IMG/VR virus record: IMGVR_UViG_3300022200_000003
Span: 1 to 47,843 of that record
Strand: one strand, 5' to 3'
Source of the DNA: a virus
DNA: 47,843 nt
The notes beneath the pieces were generated by a model. The model made no database searches. It was not told where the DNA came from and saw nothing but the letters and a program-made list of their open reading frames with translations. Positions 8,328-16,974 of this stretch are shown piece by piece (the first letter of the stretch is position 1; every line of letters begins with the position of its first letter). A program made the position numbers and the translations under genes.

Positions 8328-10415
8328 ATGATACATGATCTAAACGCAATCCGAGTGGTTGAAGGCACAAAAGTCTCTCATGATTATTCTGGGAGCAACA
8401 TTCAGTTGTTCAGCTATCGTGAGTTGTTTGAAAGACGGACGCCAGCAGTAGGAATTCCCTGCAAACAGAATGGACTTATCATCATTGATGTGGATGTCGA
8501 AGGACCAACACACAAGAAAGATGGGCGTGAGTTCTGGAGACGCTTCTGCGTGGAGAATAACATCCCCTCGACATATGCAGTGAGAACCCCTTCAGGTGGA
8601 TACCATTTCTATTTCTTCTTGCCAGAGTCTGTGAATCCAGAAACTTTTAGCCCTCCAGGGGAGCTTGCTCCAGGAGTGGATCTTAAATGGAATGGATGGG
8701 CAGGCGCTCCTCCCACTGCAGGGTATTCAATCCATTACGGAAGCCTTCAAGATATTCAAGTCGCACCTCCTGCTTTGATGAACTACATAAGTGAGCTCAT
8801 CCAGGGCAAGGGCTCCAAGACTTTTGACATTATGAAACCAAACGACATCACGACAATGCACCAGCCATTCTCTCCATCTCAGATCCATGAGTTGGTAACG
8901 AAGCTAGAGTGGATGCAAGTGAATGCGACTCTGAGCCGCGCAGAGTGGCGTGACGGGCTTTTCGCACTCAAGGCAGGCATTGATGACCCCGTGCTCTTGG
9001 ATGAGCTCACATGCAAATGGACGATGAACAAAGCATATAGCCCTGGAGATGAAGATCAGGCCAGGGAGATTGTAGCTCGTGCAGATAAGTACGGGACTGT
9101 AGGTCCTGGAACAATCCTAGCAATTATTCGCATGGTACAGATCCGCGAAGGCGCTCCCATGGTGGAAACAAAATTCACAATTGCAGAGATCTTTGACCGC
9201 GCCAAGATCCCTTTGGAGTTTGATAAGAAAAGTAAAATAATGATTGAGTCCACTGAATCAAACGCAGGGGCATTACTAGGAGCTTCTTTTGATGAGGACG
9301 AACTTTACCACGACATTCGGCAGGACCTTTATATCTATAAGGGCAAATCATATTCTGATACTCAGCTGGTTAACATGTTTATCCCTATCCTTCAGTCACC
9401 CGCTTTCGGTCTGGGCCTGGAGAAATTTAGAAAGAACCAAATATCTTCCGGACTTGATGTTCTTATGTCGTCACGCCAGAAGGACCCGCATATCGAATAC
9501 CTCAAAGGGCTTAAGTGGGATGGCGTTCGACGCATTGGAAAGTTCTTCACTACTTATGCCGGAGTTCCCTCGTCCCCGTACAGTGATCTTGTTGGGACCA
9601 ACTTCTGGAGCTCACTCGCTGCACGCGGGCTTGAACCTGGATGTAAGTTCGATTCTATGGTTGTCCTTGAGGGGCGCGAAGGGATCAACAAGTCCAGTTT
9701 TGTGGAGGCCATTGGAGGCGAATATACATATGCGCCGGACGAGAAAGACTCTCTATCAGACAAAGACGCATTACGACAAATGCACCAAGCGGCGGTAGTA
9801 GAGCTTCCAGAACTTATTGGACTGGTAGGCGAGTCTGCACTTAAGGTAAAAGCCTTTCTAGCAAAACCATATGATAACTGCAGAGATCTCTACGCCCGTA
9901 AGGCCATGAAAAATCCTAGAGGATTTGTGTTTATTGGCACTACCAACGACGACAAATATTTGACACTTGCTTTGGGTGCCCGAAGATTCTGGCCCATTAA
10001 AATCCCGCATGACCAGCAAGTCAACATCTCAGCTCTGCGCTCAGACAGGGACCAGCTCTTTGCAGAGGGCATCCAGATGTACCGTGATGGGCATCCATAC
10101 TGGCTTATGCCAAAGACCCTCCTTGACCCCGAGATTGAATCTCGTGTGATCGAAGAGCCTCTGATGGGCCCAATCAAAACGAACCTACTGTCTATGGGAC
10201 CAGCGGTCTCAACGTCTGACATATACAGAAGTCTGGAATCTGCAGGCTATGTGACTAGAGGACTCACACACTTAGTAGTGACTCGCATTGAAGACTCACT
10301 TCGACGTTTAGGTTGTCATAGAGATGTTAACGGGATGTGGCAGAATAATCATAGCTCAGTGATGCAAAGCTTTATCCAGGCCATGGCGCCTCAGAGTTAC
10401 GAGGCATATGTTTAG
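8328..10415 (+). CDS. Prim-Pol/VirE-family primase-helicase
   Basis: ATG 8328 follows TTTTTAAGGTGACACTT; a GTG nine bases earlier is less well placed. The 695-aa protein has an N-terminal primase-polymerase domain with IIIDVDVEG (D54, D56), TPSGGYHFYF and GVDLKWNGWAGAPPT, as in bifunctional Prim-Pol proteins. A VirE/VapE-type P-loop ATPase follows, with Walker A EGREGINKSS near residue 448, VVELPEL as a Walker B-like strand, and GTTND as sensor. It should synthesise primers and unwind DNA for the family A polymerase. The last gene of the plus-strand arm. Confidence 0.92.
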   Translation: MIHDLNAIRVVEGTKVSHDYSGSNIQLFSYRELFERRTPAVGIPCKQNGLIIIDVDVEGPTHKKDGREFWRRFCVENNIPSTYAVRTPSGGYHFYFFLPESVNPETFSPPGELAPGVDLKWNGWAGAPPTAGYSIHYGSLQDIQVAPPALMNYISELIQGKGSKTFDIMKPNDITTMHQPFSPSQIHELVTKLEWMQVNATLSRAEWRDGLFALKAGIDDPVLLDELTCKWTMNKAYSPGDEDQAREIVARADKYGTVGPGTILAIIRMVQIREGAPMVETKFTIAEIFDRAKIPLEFDKKSKIMIESTESNAGALLGASFDEDELYHDIRQDLYIYKGKSYSDTQLVNMFIPILQSPAFGLGLEKFRKNQISSGLDVLMSSRQKDPHIEYLKGLKWDGVRRIGKFFTTYAGVPSSPYSDLVGTNFWSSLAARGLEPGCKFDSMVVLEGREGINKSSFVEAIGGEYTYAPDEKDSLSDKDALRQMHQAAVVELPELIGLVGESALKVKAFLAKPYDNCRDLYARKAMKNPRGFVFIGTTNDDKYLTLALGARRFWPIKIPHDQQVNISALRSDRDQLFAEGIQMYRDGHPYWLMPKTLLDPEIESRVIEEPLMGPIKTNLLSMGPAVSTSDIYRSLESAGYVTRGLTHLVVTRIEDSLRRLGCHRDVNGMWQNNHSSVMQSFIQAMAPQSYEAYV

Positions 10416-10545
10416 GGTGCCAGCTGCAGTGGTTGGAAACTCACGCTGGCGGATGAGCAAGGAGGTCCGCCTCTGGTTGCGGCCCACAACACTGCTGGTG
10501 GGTATGAGATACGTCAGAGAACCCCTGCCAAAACAAGTCTAGCGG
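10416..10545 (+). ncRNA. Candidate structured RNA at the convergent junction
   Basis: This non-coding stretch follows the primase stop. One long arm can form: CCAG 10420-10423 with CTGG 10495-10498, CAGTG 10427-10431 with CACTG 10490-10494, and TTG 10433-10435 with CAA 10487-10489. It would enclose a perfect hairpin GGCGGA 10448-10453 with TCCGCC 10466-10471. A GTTG/CAAC hairpin (10476-10490) could compete. I recognise no known RNA family and see no clear T-tract. It could instead be a two-way transcription barrier. Confidence 0.35.
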
Positions 10546-10622
10546 TTGGTATTAAATATAGTATGGTTGTGAGATTTTATGTTGTCTATGGTTTAGTTAT
10601 TAAGTATTCTGTGCTAGCTGCT

Positions 10623-11105
10623 TCATGCTCTTCCAATCTCCATTCCCTCAGATGAAAGATCTTCCGGAGTATGAAGTGGCGCCTTAACTAAGGCCAGAAA
10701 TCCTGTCTTACCAGAACCCGGAGGAACAGTTTGGAAGTGAACCCACCCCTTAGTGCCAAGCTCGTAATAGAGGCCCATCTCCTCAAGGATAATTTCATTT
10801 TTCTGGACCCAAGCGTAGAGCTTTCCATCCTTGTCCTGGATGTCCACTGCCTGACAGAAAAGATGCTTCGATTTCATAGGAATCTTTTTAGGATCAGTGA
10901 TTCCCTTCTTGTTATAAATTCTGATGTGGTAAAGAAGCGAACGAAGTCCCGACGTGGAGACAAACTGCAGTTTCCCATAGCGCTCTTGGACCTTGTTGAT
11001 CCTCTTTAGAAGCTTCTCTAAATTCTTCTCGTAACCTGGAGGGCATGCCTTTAGTACGCCACCTTCAGTCAGGATGTCTTCTCTAGTTAGTTCTCTTAAT
11101 TTCAT
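10623..11105 (-). CDS. Endolysin, peptidase M15 (VanY-like)
   Basis: The 160-aa protein has the M15 pattern: FVSTSGLRS, the zinc site SKHLFCQAVDIQD with H81 and D88, and the second histidine in GWVHFQ (H123). M15 enzymes cut peptide cross-links in peptidoglycan, usually L-Ala-D-Glu or D-Ala-D-Ala bonds. No signal peptide is seen, so it would need a holin to reach the wall, and holin candidates lie just upstream in the same transcript. It is the last gene of the late arm. The ribosome site is weak. Confidence 0.85.
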   Translation of the reverse strand: MKLRELTREDILTEGGVLKACPPGYEKNLEKLLKRINKVQERYGKLQFVSTSGLRSLLYHIRIYNKKGITDPKKIPMKSKHLFCQAVDIQDKDGKLYAWVQKNEIILEEMGLYYELGTKGWVHFQTVPPGSGKTGFLALVKAPLHTPEDLSSEGMEIGRA

Positions 11106-11111
11106 GGGTTA

Positions 11112-11405
11112 TTACTGGAAGCGCCCAGCGCAAGTCATAGTGCAATCTGCAGCAATGAACTTCTCGCGGACAAGTTTGTCGTTCATGTCATAGTCTTCTT
11201 CGATGTGGTCTATCCGGCACTTGCTGCCCAAGATGCGGCCAATGCCTGTACGTGGAGTGCATGTCTCAAGGTCATATGGAAACGACATGGCGGGCTTATT
11301 AGGATGGACCAGGAACTCTCTGTCTTTGAATTGAAGAATGCCTTGGGCTGTAATGGTTGAGCATGCAACAAGAAGCCCGAAGAAGAGACCCATTAAAAAT
11401 TTCAT
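11112..11405 (-). CDS. Lysis-block lipoprotein, possible outer-membrane spanin
   Basis: The 97-aa protein begins with a lipoprotein signal MKFLMGLFFGLLVACS, with lipobox LVAC and lipidated C15. The mature part has several Cys and no proline-rich stretch. Its position between the endolysin and small membrane proteins fits an Rz1-like subunit, but it lacks the usual proline content, so the call is tentative. Its start overlaps the upstream stop (ATGA), with GAGGG in front. Confidence 0.7.
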   Translation of the reverse strand: MKFLMGLFFGLLVACSTITAQGILQFKDREFLVHPNKPAMSFPYDLETCTPRTGIGRILGSKCRIDHIEEDYDMNDKLVREKFIAADCTMTCAGRFQ

Positions 11406-11638
11406 TTAGTCCCTCTTGCTTCGCCCAGAACTTCACGCCCGAGAGCTTCTGTTCTGCGCTTGAGCTCGCGTTCGGCTTGCCCTTTTTTGTTCATGTCTTT
11501 CTTAGAGAACTCCGCGTCCTCCTGCTTATCAATCTCTGCTAGAAGCTTTCCAGCTTCCTTCTCATAGTAGCGTTGCCGCTCTTCAGATAAGAGTTTAGCA
11601 GAGGTTAAAACAAGCTGAAGGACGAGAGCTGCATTCAT
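11402..11638 (-). CDS. Small helical, highly charged lysis-block protein
   Basis: This 78-aa protein has a short hydrophobic start (MNAALVLQLVLTSAKLL) followed by a long charged helix with coiled-coil character (KEAGKLLAEIDKQED, ERELKRRTEALGRE). Coupled to the lipoprotein gene by ATGA, it could be the inner partner of a spanin pair, although the hydrophobic segment is short for a membrane anchor. No family recognised. Confidence 0.65.
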   Translation of the reverse strand: MNAALVLQLVLTSAKLLSEERQRYYEKEAGKLLAEIDKQEDAEFSKKDMNKKGQAERELKRRTEALGREVLGEARGTK

Positions 11639-11640
11639 AG

Positions 11641-11940
11641 TTACTTAACTTTCTGAGGTAGAACTTTGTCGAGGAACTCGCCAAGCTTGGAAAGTAAATT
11701 TCCGAAGAGCTTGAAGGCGCCAGCGATAACGTACATGATGCTCATAGGTTTGTCGGACTTCACAAAGCGAAGAACAAACTCAAGAACAGCTGCGATTATC
11801 ATGGCACCAGATCCAGAGCTGATAAAGCTTAGGATAGAATCCACAATACTTTGGCCAGGAACAGACTCAACGTCTACTCCAAAGGCTGAGAACGTGAATA
11901 AAATTGTCATTGTGACAAGTAACATTAAAAAGTTAGTCAT
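11641..11940 (-). CDS. Candidate holin
   Basis: The 99-aa protein has two hydrophobic segments: an N-terminal one (MTNFLMLLVTMTILFTFSAF), which could also be a signal peptide, and a second around residues 44-60 (GAMIIAAVLEFVLRFV). A basic C-terminus follows (DKVLPQKVK). Size, topology and location beside an endolysin suit a holin. AGGAGG lies close before the ATG. Holins are too diverse to assign by sequence alone, so this rests on topology and context. Confidence 0.65.
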   Translation of the reverse strand: MTNFLMLLVTMTILFTFSAFGVDVESVPGQSIVDSILSFISSGSGAMIIAAVLEFVLRFVKSDKPMSIMYVIAGAFKLFGNLLSKLGEFLDKVLPQKVK

Positions 11941-11999
11941 AGATTACCTCCTATAGACTTTATGTACTAAGTAGAACATGAGGACTATGAGTGGGCAAG

Positions 12000-12290
12000 C
12001 TATTCTTGCGGCTCTCTGGGTGGAAGCTGTTTACGCTTCTCAGCAGGGACAGTCTCTGTCCATATCTGATAGACCCTCCCCTCAAGGACTTCAAACTTCT
12101 TATCTACCTTGTTATTAGTGTCACTGATCCATTCTTTCTGGCGGTCTATTCTGGCTTCAGCGTTTGAAAGCCTGGCAGCATGAGTGCCTACCCAGATCCC
12201 AATCACTACAAGTATTGTGATGAAGGAGCCTGTCAGCCCATAGCTGATCCGAAGATATGCATCATCCTTAAGTTCTAGTTCTTTGCTCAT
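12000..12290 (-). CDS. Single-span membrane protein with coiled coil, spanin- or holin-like
   Basis: The 96-aa protein has a cytoplasmic start, one membrane span at about residues 18-36 (LTGSFITILVVIGIWVG) and a polar, probably coiled-coil C-terminal half (SNAEARIDRQKEW, FEVLEGRVYQIW). This is the layout of an inner-membrane spanin with an Rz1-like lipoprotein nearby, but some holins look the same. GGAGT precedes the ATG. Confidence 0.65.
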   Translation of the reverse strand: MSKELELKDDAYLRISYGLTGSFITILVVIGIWVGTHAARLSNAEARIDRQKEWISDTNNKVDKKFEVLEGRVYQIWTETVPAEKRKQLPPREPQE

Positions 12291-12312
12291 ACAGACTCCT
12301 ATTTAACCTTTG

Positions 12313-12687
12313 TTATAAATCGAGAATCTCAATGACTTCTTTTAATATATTCTTAACTGATGCTACTGTCGTGAGCTTTGTGTAGTCAACTGCCTTAAGT
12401 TTTGCTTTTGCAGCTTTTCTCTTCTGTACCCATTGCTCATTCCGTTCAGTAGAGGTTATGTCGATCTCGTACTCAGCAGGAACTTCAACTGTCTCGGTTA
12501 CGGCAGGGGTTGATATGTTGCCTTCACCATCAAGAATAGCAGGAGTTACTTCTCTCTCATAAGAATATGCTTCTTTCCCAAGCTCACCCTCACTTCGAAG
12601 TTCACCAACCCACTTATCCATTTGCTCCTTGGTATCAAACAGCCCTGAAGCCAATACTTTTTCGTTCTTATAAATATCTACTTGCAT
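12313..12687 (-). CDS. Hypothetical protein next to tail adhesin, possible fibre chaperone
   Basis: This 124-aa protein lies directly downstream of the glycine-rich adhesin. It starts MQVDIYKNEKVLASGLFDT, is acidic in the middle, and ends with a helical segment AKAKLKAVDYTKLTTVASVK similar in style to C-termini of tail-fibre assembly proteins. I cannot name a family with certainty. Position and the charged helical end suggest a fibre assembly helper. Confidence 0.65.
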   Translation of the reverse strand: MQVDIYKNEKVLASGLFDTKEQMDKWVGELRSEGELGKEAYSYEREVTPAILDGEGNISTPAVTETVEVPAEYEIDITSTERNEQWVQKRKAAKAKLKAVDYTKLTTVASVKNILKEVIEILDL

Positions 12688-12700
12688 GTCTCATCCTTAA

Positions 12701-13684
12701 TTATATTGTTGCTATGTCTGCGTATCCATTACTCCCTGCTGCTCCATCTCCTGCTAGAGTAGAACCTGACGTACTGTTGACACCTCTTGGACCAGCAGTT
12801 CCACCAGCACCGCCAGCTACCGAGTACGCTGTGGTAAAAGAACGTGACCGAACAAATAGAAGTCCGCCGCCACCACCAGCACCGCCACCGCCTCCGCCTC
12901 CGCAGCCTCCGTAGTTAGAACCTTTACCATTACCACCGCCACCGCCATCAAACCCATCTTGGCCACTCATATCAATAATCCCACTTCCGATAATATCGTC
13001 GATGCTATGTAGGTATAGACCTAGAGAGTGCCTGCCTTTAGCACCACCTCCACCGCCACCACCATTTGTAGTAGAACCACCGCCACCGCCAGCACCGCCA
13101 CCGCCACCGAAGCCCACTTCACCACCATTGCCACCATAATTTACATTGTGATTTCCTGCTCCACCACGACCCGGAGTTGCTATGTAGTACACTCCTCCAT
13201 TCGAACTTCCTGAACCGCCAGCACCATTCGACCCATTACCATTACCTGAACCGCCAGCACCGCCCCCGCCTCCGCCTCCGTTACCTGAACCGCCACCGCC
13301 TCCGCCTCCGTTACCAGTAGAACCACCGCCACCACCAGCACCAGAGACAGCGTTGGTTCCTTGGAGTCCACCCTTACCACCAGCACCACCAGCACCTTGC
13401 GTGATAGTGTACGATAGAGACTCCCCGAATAATCCTGTTCCCGTGAACGTGCCGCCATTGTGTCGGACTCTTCCTGATATTTCCCCGTCCACAATGATCT
13501 TGCCGTAACAAGAAACTATGGTAGGAGCTTGCGACAGTGTTCCGTCAATTAGAAGCAGACCTCCTGCCTTTACGTGGATGAATCGGTAAAGGTAAGTTTC
13601 TCCTGCGAGAAGATATTGAGTTTCCCCGTTCTCCACTACCAGCATCCGAGGGGCCTGAATACTTGCGGTAGGTATTGCGTACAT
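12701..13684 (-). CDS. Glycine-rich tail adhesin (polyglycine-type)
   Basis: The 327-aa protein has a roughly 90-residue N-terminal domain (beta-rich, HVKAGGLLLIDGTLSQAP). About 220 residues follow that are dominated by glycine runs broken by Ser, Asn and Thr, with one island (LYLHSIDDIIGSGIIDM). It ends with AGDGAAGSNGYADIATI. Such repeats form polyglycine II sandwiches in the T-even gp38 receptor-binding adhesins. It is encoded directly after two fibre proteins, so it is probably the receptor-binding tip. Coding is secure; the homology to gp38 is by style, not alignment. Confidence 0.75.
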   Translation of the reverse strand: MYAIPTASIQAPRMLVVENGETQYLLAGETYLYRFIHVKAGGLLLIDGTLSQAPTIVSCYGKIIVDGEISGRVRHNGGTFTGTGLFGESLSYTITQGAGGAGGKGGLQGTNAVSGAGGGGGSTGNGGGGGGGSGNGGGGGGGAGGSGNGNGSNGAGGSGSSNGGVYYIATPGRGGAGNHNVNYGGNGGEVGFGGGGGAGGGGGSTTNGGGGGGGAKGRHSLGLYLHSIDDIIGSGIIDMSGQDGFDGGGGGNGKGSNYGGCGGGGGGGAGGGGGLLFVRSRSFTTAYSVAGGAGGTAGPRGVNSTSGSTLAGDGAAGSNGYADIATI

Positions 13685-13685
13685 A

Positions 13686-15596
13686 CTACGCTTCCATTTT
13701 GTTCAGGTAGGAAACGTAAGTCTTCCCATTAGAACGTATGAAGGTGTACAAGTTCTCTTTGCCTGCATCGATTGCTAAGTCGAGAGAAGGGTCTTTGTAT
13801 ATTCCAACTGGCAGAGTGATACCTACAGTAGAACCAGATGTGTTGTTAAGGATAACAGTAATGATCTGCCCGTCAGATATATTTGAGAATGTCAGTGTCT
13901 CCGAAGTTGATATGTCCTTATAAAATACATTCCCTAAAGACCAGTCAACATCGAGTGTAGTTATCTCTTGGCTTACTGGAATTATAGTAGGTGCATCCCC
14001 AGTGTCTGGAGAGAGTAGTTCAAAGTCATTTTCTTGGAGATGGAAGTTTACGTAAACACTTGCAGTAGCAGCAGGTGTGGCCGATGCCATAATTCTTATA
14101 ATATCACCTTCAGCAACATCTCCACTCCATGAGAAAGGCATGATCGAAGCAGATGAAGAATCGTATGTTCTTCCCAAGCTTTCTGAGTCTGTTGGTGCGG
14201 CCGTAAGTACAGCTTGGTTTTTAGAAATGTATGCCGATTGAGCCGCAGCAGATAGATAAATATTTCCTGAAACACTTAAGGTGCCTGCCTTCGTCATTCT
14301 AACGTGAGTCCCGTAGGTAGTGTCCACCCCAAGAGGGTTGACCTCTATACCTGACCCTCTAATAGAAGCAAGAGTCGTGAACTTAACAACGTAAGTATTA
14401 GCTCCAGTACCTCGAGCTACTGCGCCTTCGAATCGCACTTGTGAAGATCGAAGTGTTACCTTCTGGTTAGAAGAAGTCTTCACACTCTTAAGTGCTCCTT
14501 GTCTGGCTATGACTAGGTAATGGTAAAGGTCGTTAGACCCTGAGGTATTTAATGTAGCAGTGGCAATAAACTTTAAAGATATTACGGAGCCAGCAGTGAA
14601 AAAAGCCTCATGGGTAAAATACGAAAGAGATGTTGAAGTTTGTTCATACGATAGTCTTCTAATCTTTACTCCATCTACATATAGTTCAATACCCTGATTT
14701 GCATTGGCCGTGAGATACACTGACCCAGAAAGACTGAATACTCCGTCTTTTAAAACTGTGAACTCACTTCCATTCCATGAACCAGCATCACCTCGTAACG
14801 TGGTAGACACTGCCCCGAAAGGAATGTTAGTGGTGTTTGCTGTTACGACTTCTCCTGCGTTTCCTGTTACTTCTAACTCAAAGTCTTCTTCTTGAATGAA
14901 CGCATTTGTTATACTGTCTGTCAGGAATATTTCAATGTCGTCTATCTTGGTAGTTGGGAACGTGACTTCTGCAAGCATTGTTACTGTGTAGCTAATAGAA
15001 GCAGTGGTTAGTTCAGTATCGAAGCGGAAATATCTTTCACTACTTTGAGTGCTTAGAAAGTCTACGACCTCGAATCCTGTAAGGTATGCAGCGTTTGTTT
15101 CATCGTACATAACCACTGTCACATTACCATCAGTAGCGTTTGAAATACCTGTTAGTTTTACCGTAAGGTTTCGTCCTCGGAATTTTTCATCTAAGGGTAT
15201 AGCCTGTTTAAAGTATTGAGTACCTAAGTCTAAGTGGTCTACAACTGCTGAGACTAACCCATGGATAGGGTCAGTAGCAGAAAGTACAAGCCCATCCTGA
15301 TCGAAGTCACCAAGAGCAGCAGTTTCAAAATCCTGAACAAATAAAGTATCAGTGCCACTTACTCCACCGCCACCGCCATCGCCGCCACTACCTGAGCCAG
15401 CTTCAATCCAGTCAGTATTTAGTACCCCTCCAACTAATTTATACTCTTTGGCTTCTGATATAACGTAGACAGGCATGCCCTCCCATCTAACACCTGAAGG
15501 GATTGCATCTCTAGCTGTGAGGTCAGCGACTTGCGCTCTGCTGTCCAAAGGTAGTGGTGAGCCTACGTCGAAATTTAGAGCTAATGGAATACCCAT
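13686..15596 (-). CDS. Tail fibre protein with duplicated jelly-roll-like modules
   Basis: The 636-aa protein starts with a module seen in many fibre proteins (LTARDAIPSGVRWEGMPVYV and a Tyr/Lys-rich strand), followed by a Gly/Ser linker at about residues 68-80. Two C1q-like beta modules carry matching strands, GVFSLSGSVYLTA and GTLSVSGNIYLSA, and matching flanks QEEDFEL and QENDFEL. A C-terminal beta domain ends YTFIRSNGKTYVSYLNKMEA. It probably forms the distal fibre that carries or precedes the glycine-rich adhesin. Confidence 0.78.
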   Translation of the reverse strand: MGIPLALNFDVGSPLPLDSRAQVADLTARDAIPSGVRWEGMPVYVISEAKEYKLVGGVLNTDWIEAGSGSGGDGGGGGVSGTDTLFVQDFETAALGDFDQDGLVLSATDPIHGLVSAVVDHLDLGTQYFKQAIPLDEKFRGRNLTVKLTGISNATDGNVTVVMYDETNAAYLTGFEVVDFLSTQSSERYFRFDTELTTASISYTVTMLAEVTFPTTKIDDIEIFLTDSITNAFIQEEDFELEVTGNAGEVVTANTTNIPFGAVSTTLRGDAGSWNGSEFTVLKDGVFSLSGSVYLTANANQGIELYVDGVKIRRLSYEQTSTSLSYFTHEAFFTAGSVISLKFIATATLNTSGSNDLYHYLVIARQGALKSVKTSSNQKVTLRSSQVRFEGAVARGTGANTYVVKFTTLASIRGSGIEVNPLGVDTTYGTHVRMTKAGTLSVSGNIYLSAAAQSAYISKNQAVLTAAPTDSESLGRTYDSSSASIMPFSWSGDVAEGDIIRIMASATPAATASVYVNFHLQENDFELLSPDTGDAPTIIPVSQEITTLDVDWSLGNVFYKDISTSETLTFSNISDGQIITVILNNTSGSTVGITLPVGIYKDPSLDLAIDAGKENLYTFIRSNGKTYVSYLNKMEA

Positions 15597-15602
15597 ATCT
15601 AA

Positions 15603-16949
15603 TTACCTTTTAAACGTGTTAGTAAATGCCACCTGAGTAGTAGGGAGCGTGAGTTCGTAAACTCTGTATGACTGTGGTGTCCCGTCCAGCCCCGTAATAC
15701 TCACTGTCCTAGCTGTGTACCCTGAGATTGTCTCAAATCCGTTAGGATCTAAGATTGAAGTAAGGGCAGCATATGCAGCAGGGTAGCAGAAATAAAAGTG
15801 TTCAGAGGTCGGAGAAGTGGTCACTGCCACGTTTGCTGTTGACCCCCTCACTACTTTGTTTAAGTTTGACACGATGCCAGAAGAGTTGAGTCCTGCAGCG
15901 CCTTTGCCTTCATAGTACGGGTAGGCATATGAATACGTGACTGTGTTTGATTGGATAAGCGTTGTGCCATCATAAACTTTAGAATAGAAAGACATTGTGT
16001 CTGAGAAAGGAGTTGAGTCTACATAGACTTCCACGCCGCCATTTGCATTAGGCACAGCTTCGGTATGCACCAGGACTCCATTTCTGAAGTGAGTGACTGC
16101 CGTGATGAGATCTGATCTCTTCGTTGTGGACGCCGACATGCTGACTGAGGCTACCGTGGAGCCCTTCTCTCTTACTGCACTTGAAGGGGAAACTCCAAGG
16201 GATATTTGAGGAGGGAGGTATGCAAAATCCAAAATTTTTAGTATTGTGTCATCAAGGCCTGTAGAGGCAAATGCTGCTCCAAATCTTGCAGAGTAACCCA
16301 CATAGGCGCCATCTTTCCAAACCGCATCTCCAACTACTGTAGTGTCTCCCTCTAGGAAGCCGCCATCAATGACTCCCCCTGGAAGAGATCCGCCTGCATC
16401 AAGGAATTCAGCTAATGTAGTTTCCATTAGAGTAAGTCTTTCAACTAATTCTTCTGCATTTACAGGAATTCCAGGCTCGTCATAGGATGCATCTGAGAAC
16501 TTGAGGGCCTTGTCAATTTCATATCGAAGCGCCCGAATGTTCATCGTCAGGCGGTCCGTCATTTTTTCAATTGCGGTTGGGGTGAGTGATCCAAAATTTC
16601 TCAGGGTTGTTGGCTGGTTTGCTTCGTCACTAAACTTAATGAAGAGCTTGTAGCCAGTCTTGAGCTTTCCTGCTATGAGCCATGCTTGGCTATCTGGGAT
16701 AGGTCCCATCCATCCTGGAGGCACATCGGCTGCATCCTTCAAGACAAATGTGGCAAGAGTGTTTGGTCTCCCAATATTGCTGAGCGTAAAGTCTGTGTCA
16801 AGAACTAGGGCGGTCTCAATGTTCTCTGAGTCTGATATGACCGCATGGACGTTCTCAGCCTCGTAAGTAGGGAAGACTACGGAGAATGTATCCGCCGCAT
16901 CATTTCCCTCATACTTTACGACTGCCGGAGTGTTTATTGCTACTGTCAT
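15603..16949 (-). CDS. Tail fibre protein with T7 gp17-like N-terminal anchor
   Basis: The first about 150 residues match the phage T7 tail fibre N-terminal pattern: YEGNDAADTFSVVFPTYEAE, a strand pair typical of the anchor, then a helix with TDRLTMNIRALRYEIDKAL. The rest is beta-rich, with an Ig-like stretch (PQISLGVSPSSAVREKGS) and a C-terminal domain with YAALTSILDPNGFETISG and LDGTPQSYRVYEL that occurs on several phage tail proteins. Residues 1-150 would attach to the T7 gp11/gp12-like tail. It lies between the ejection proteins and the second fibre gene. Confidence 0.85.
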   Translation of the reverse strand: MTVAINTPAVVKYEGNDAADTFSVVFPTYEAENVHAVISDSENIETALVLDTDFTLSNIGRPNTLATFVLKDAADVPPGWMGPIPDSQAWLIAGKLKTGYKLFIKFSDEANQPTTLRNFGSLTPTAIEKMTDRLTMNIRALRYEIDKALKFSDASYDEPGIPVNAEELVERLTLMETTLAEFLDAGGSLPGGVIDGGFLEGDTTVVGDAVWKDGAYVGYSARFGAAFASTGLDDTILKILDFAYLPPQISLGVSPSSAVREKGSTVASVSMSASTTKRSDLITAVTHFRNGVLVHTEAVPNANGGVEVYVDSTPFSDTMSFYSKVYDGTTLIQSNTVTYSYAYPYYEGKGAAGLNSSGIVSNLNKVVRGSTANVAVTTSPTSEHFYFCYPAAYAALTSILDPNGFETISGYTARTVSITGLDGTPQSYRVYELTLPTTQVAFTNTFKR

Positions 16950-16974
16950 GCTAGTCTGCCCTTTTTAGATAATG

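Noticed and set aside
10416-10545. tRNA or hammerhead ribozyme
   Set aside because: No T-loop GGTTCRA pattern or anticodon arm, and the hammerhead core CTGATGA is absent (GGATGAG is present instead).
11941-12000. Hydrophobic mini-frame between lysis genes
   Set aside because: From its ATG it encodes only 11 residues, and an upstream extension has no start codon.
12567-12914. Proline-rich plus-strand frame opposite the adhesin gene
   Set aside because: It is the antisense of glycine codons (CCN) and has no ribosome site; the minus-strand gene is well supported.
12701-15596. Diversity-generating retroelement like that of phage BPP-1
   Set aside because: No reverse transcriptase gene and no template/variable repeat pair were seen despite the BPP-1-like head genes.
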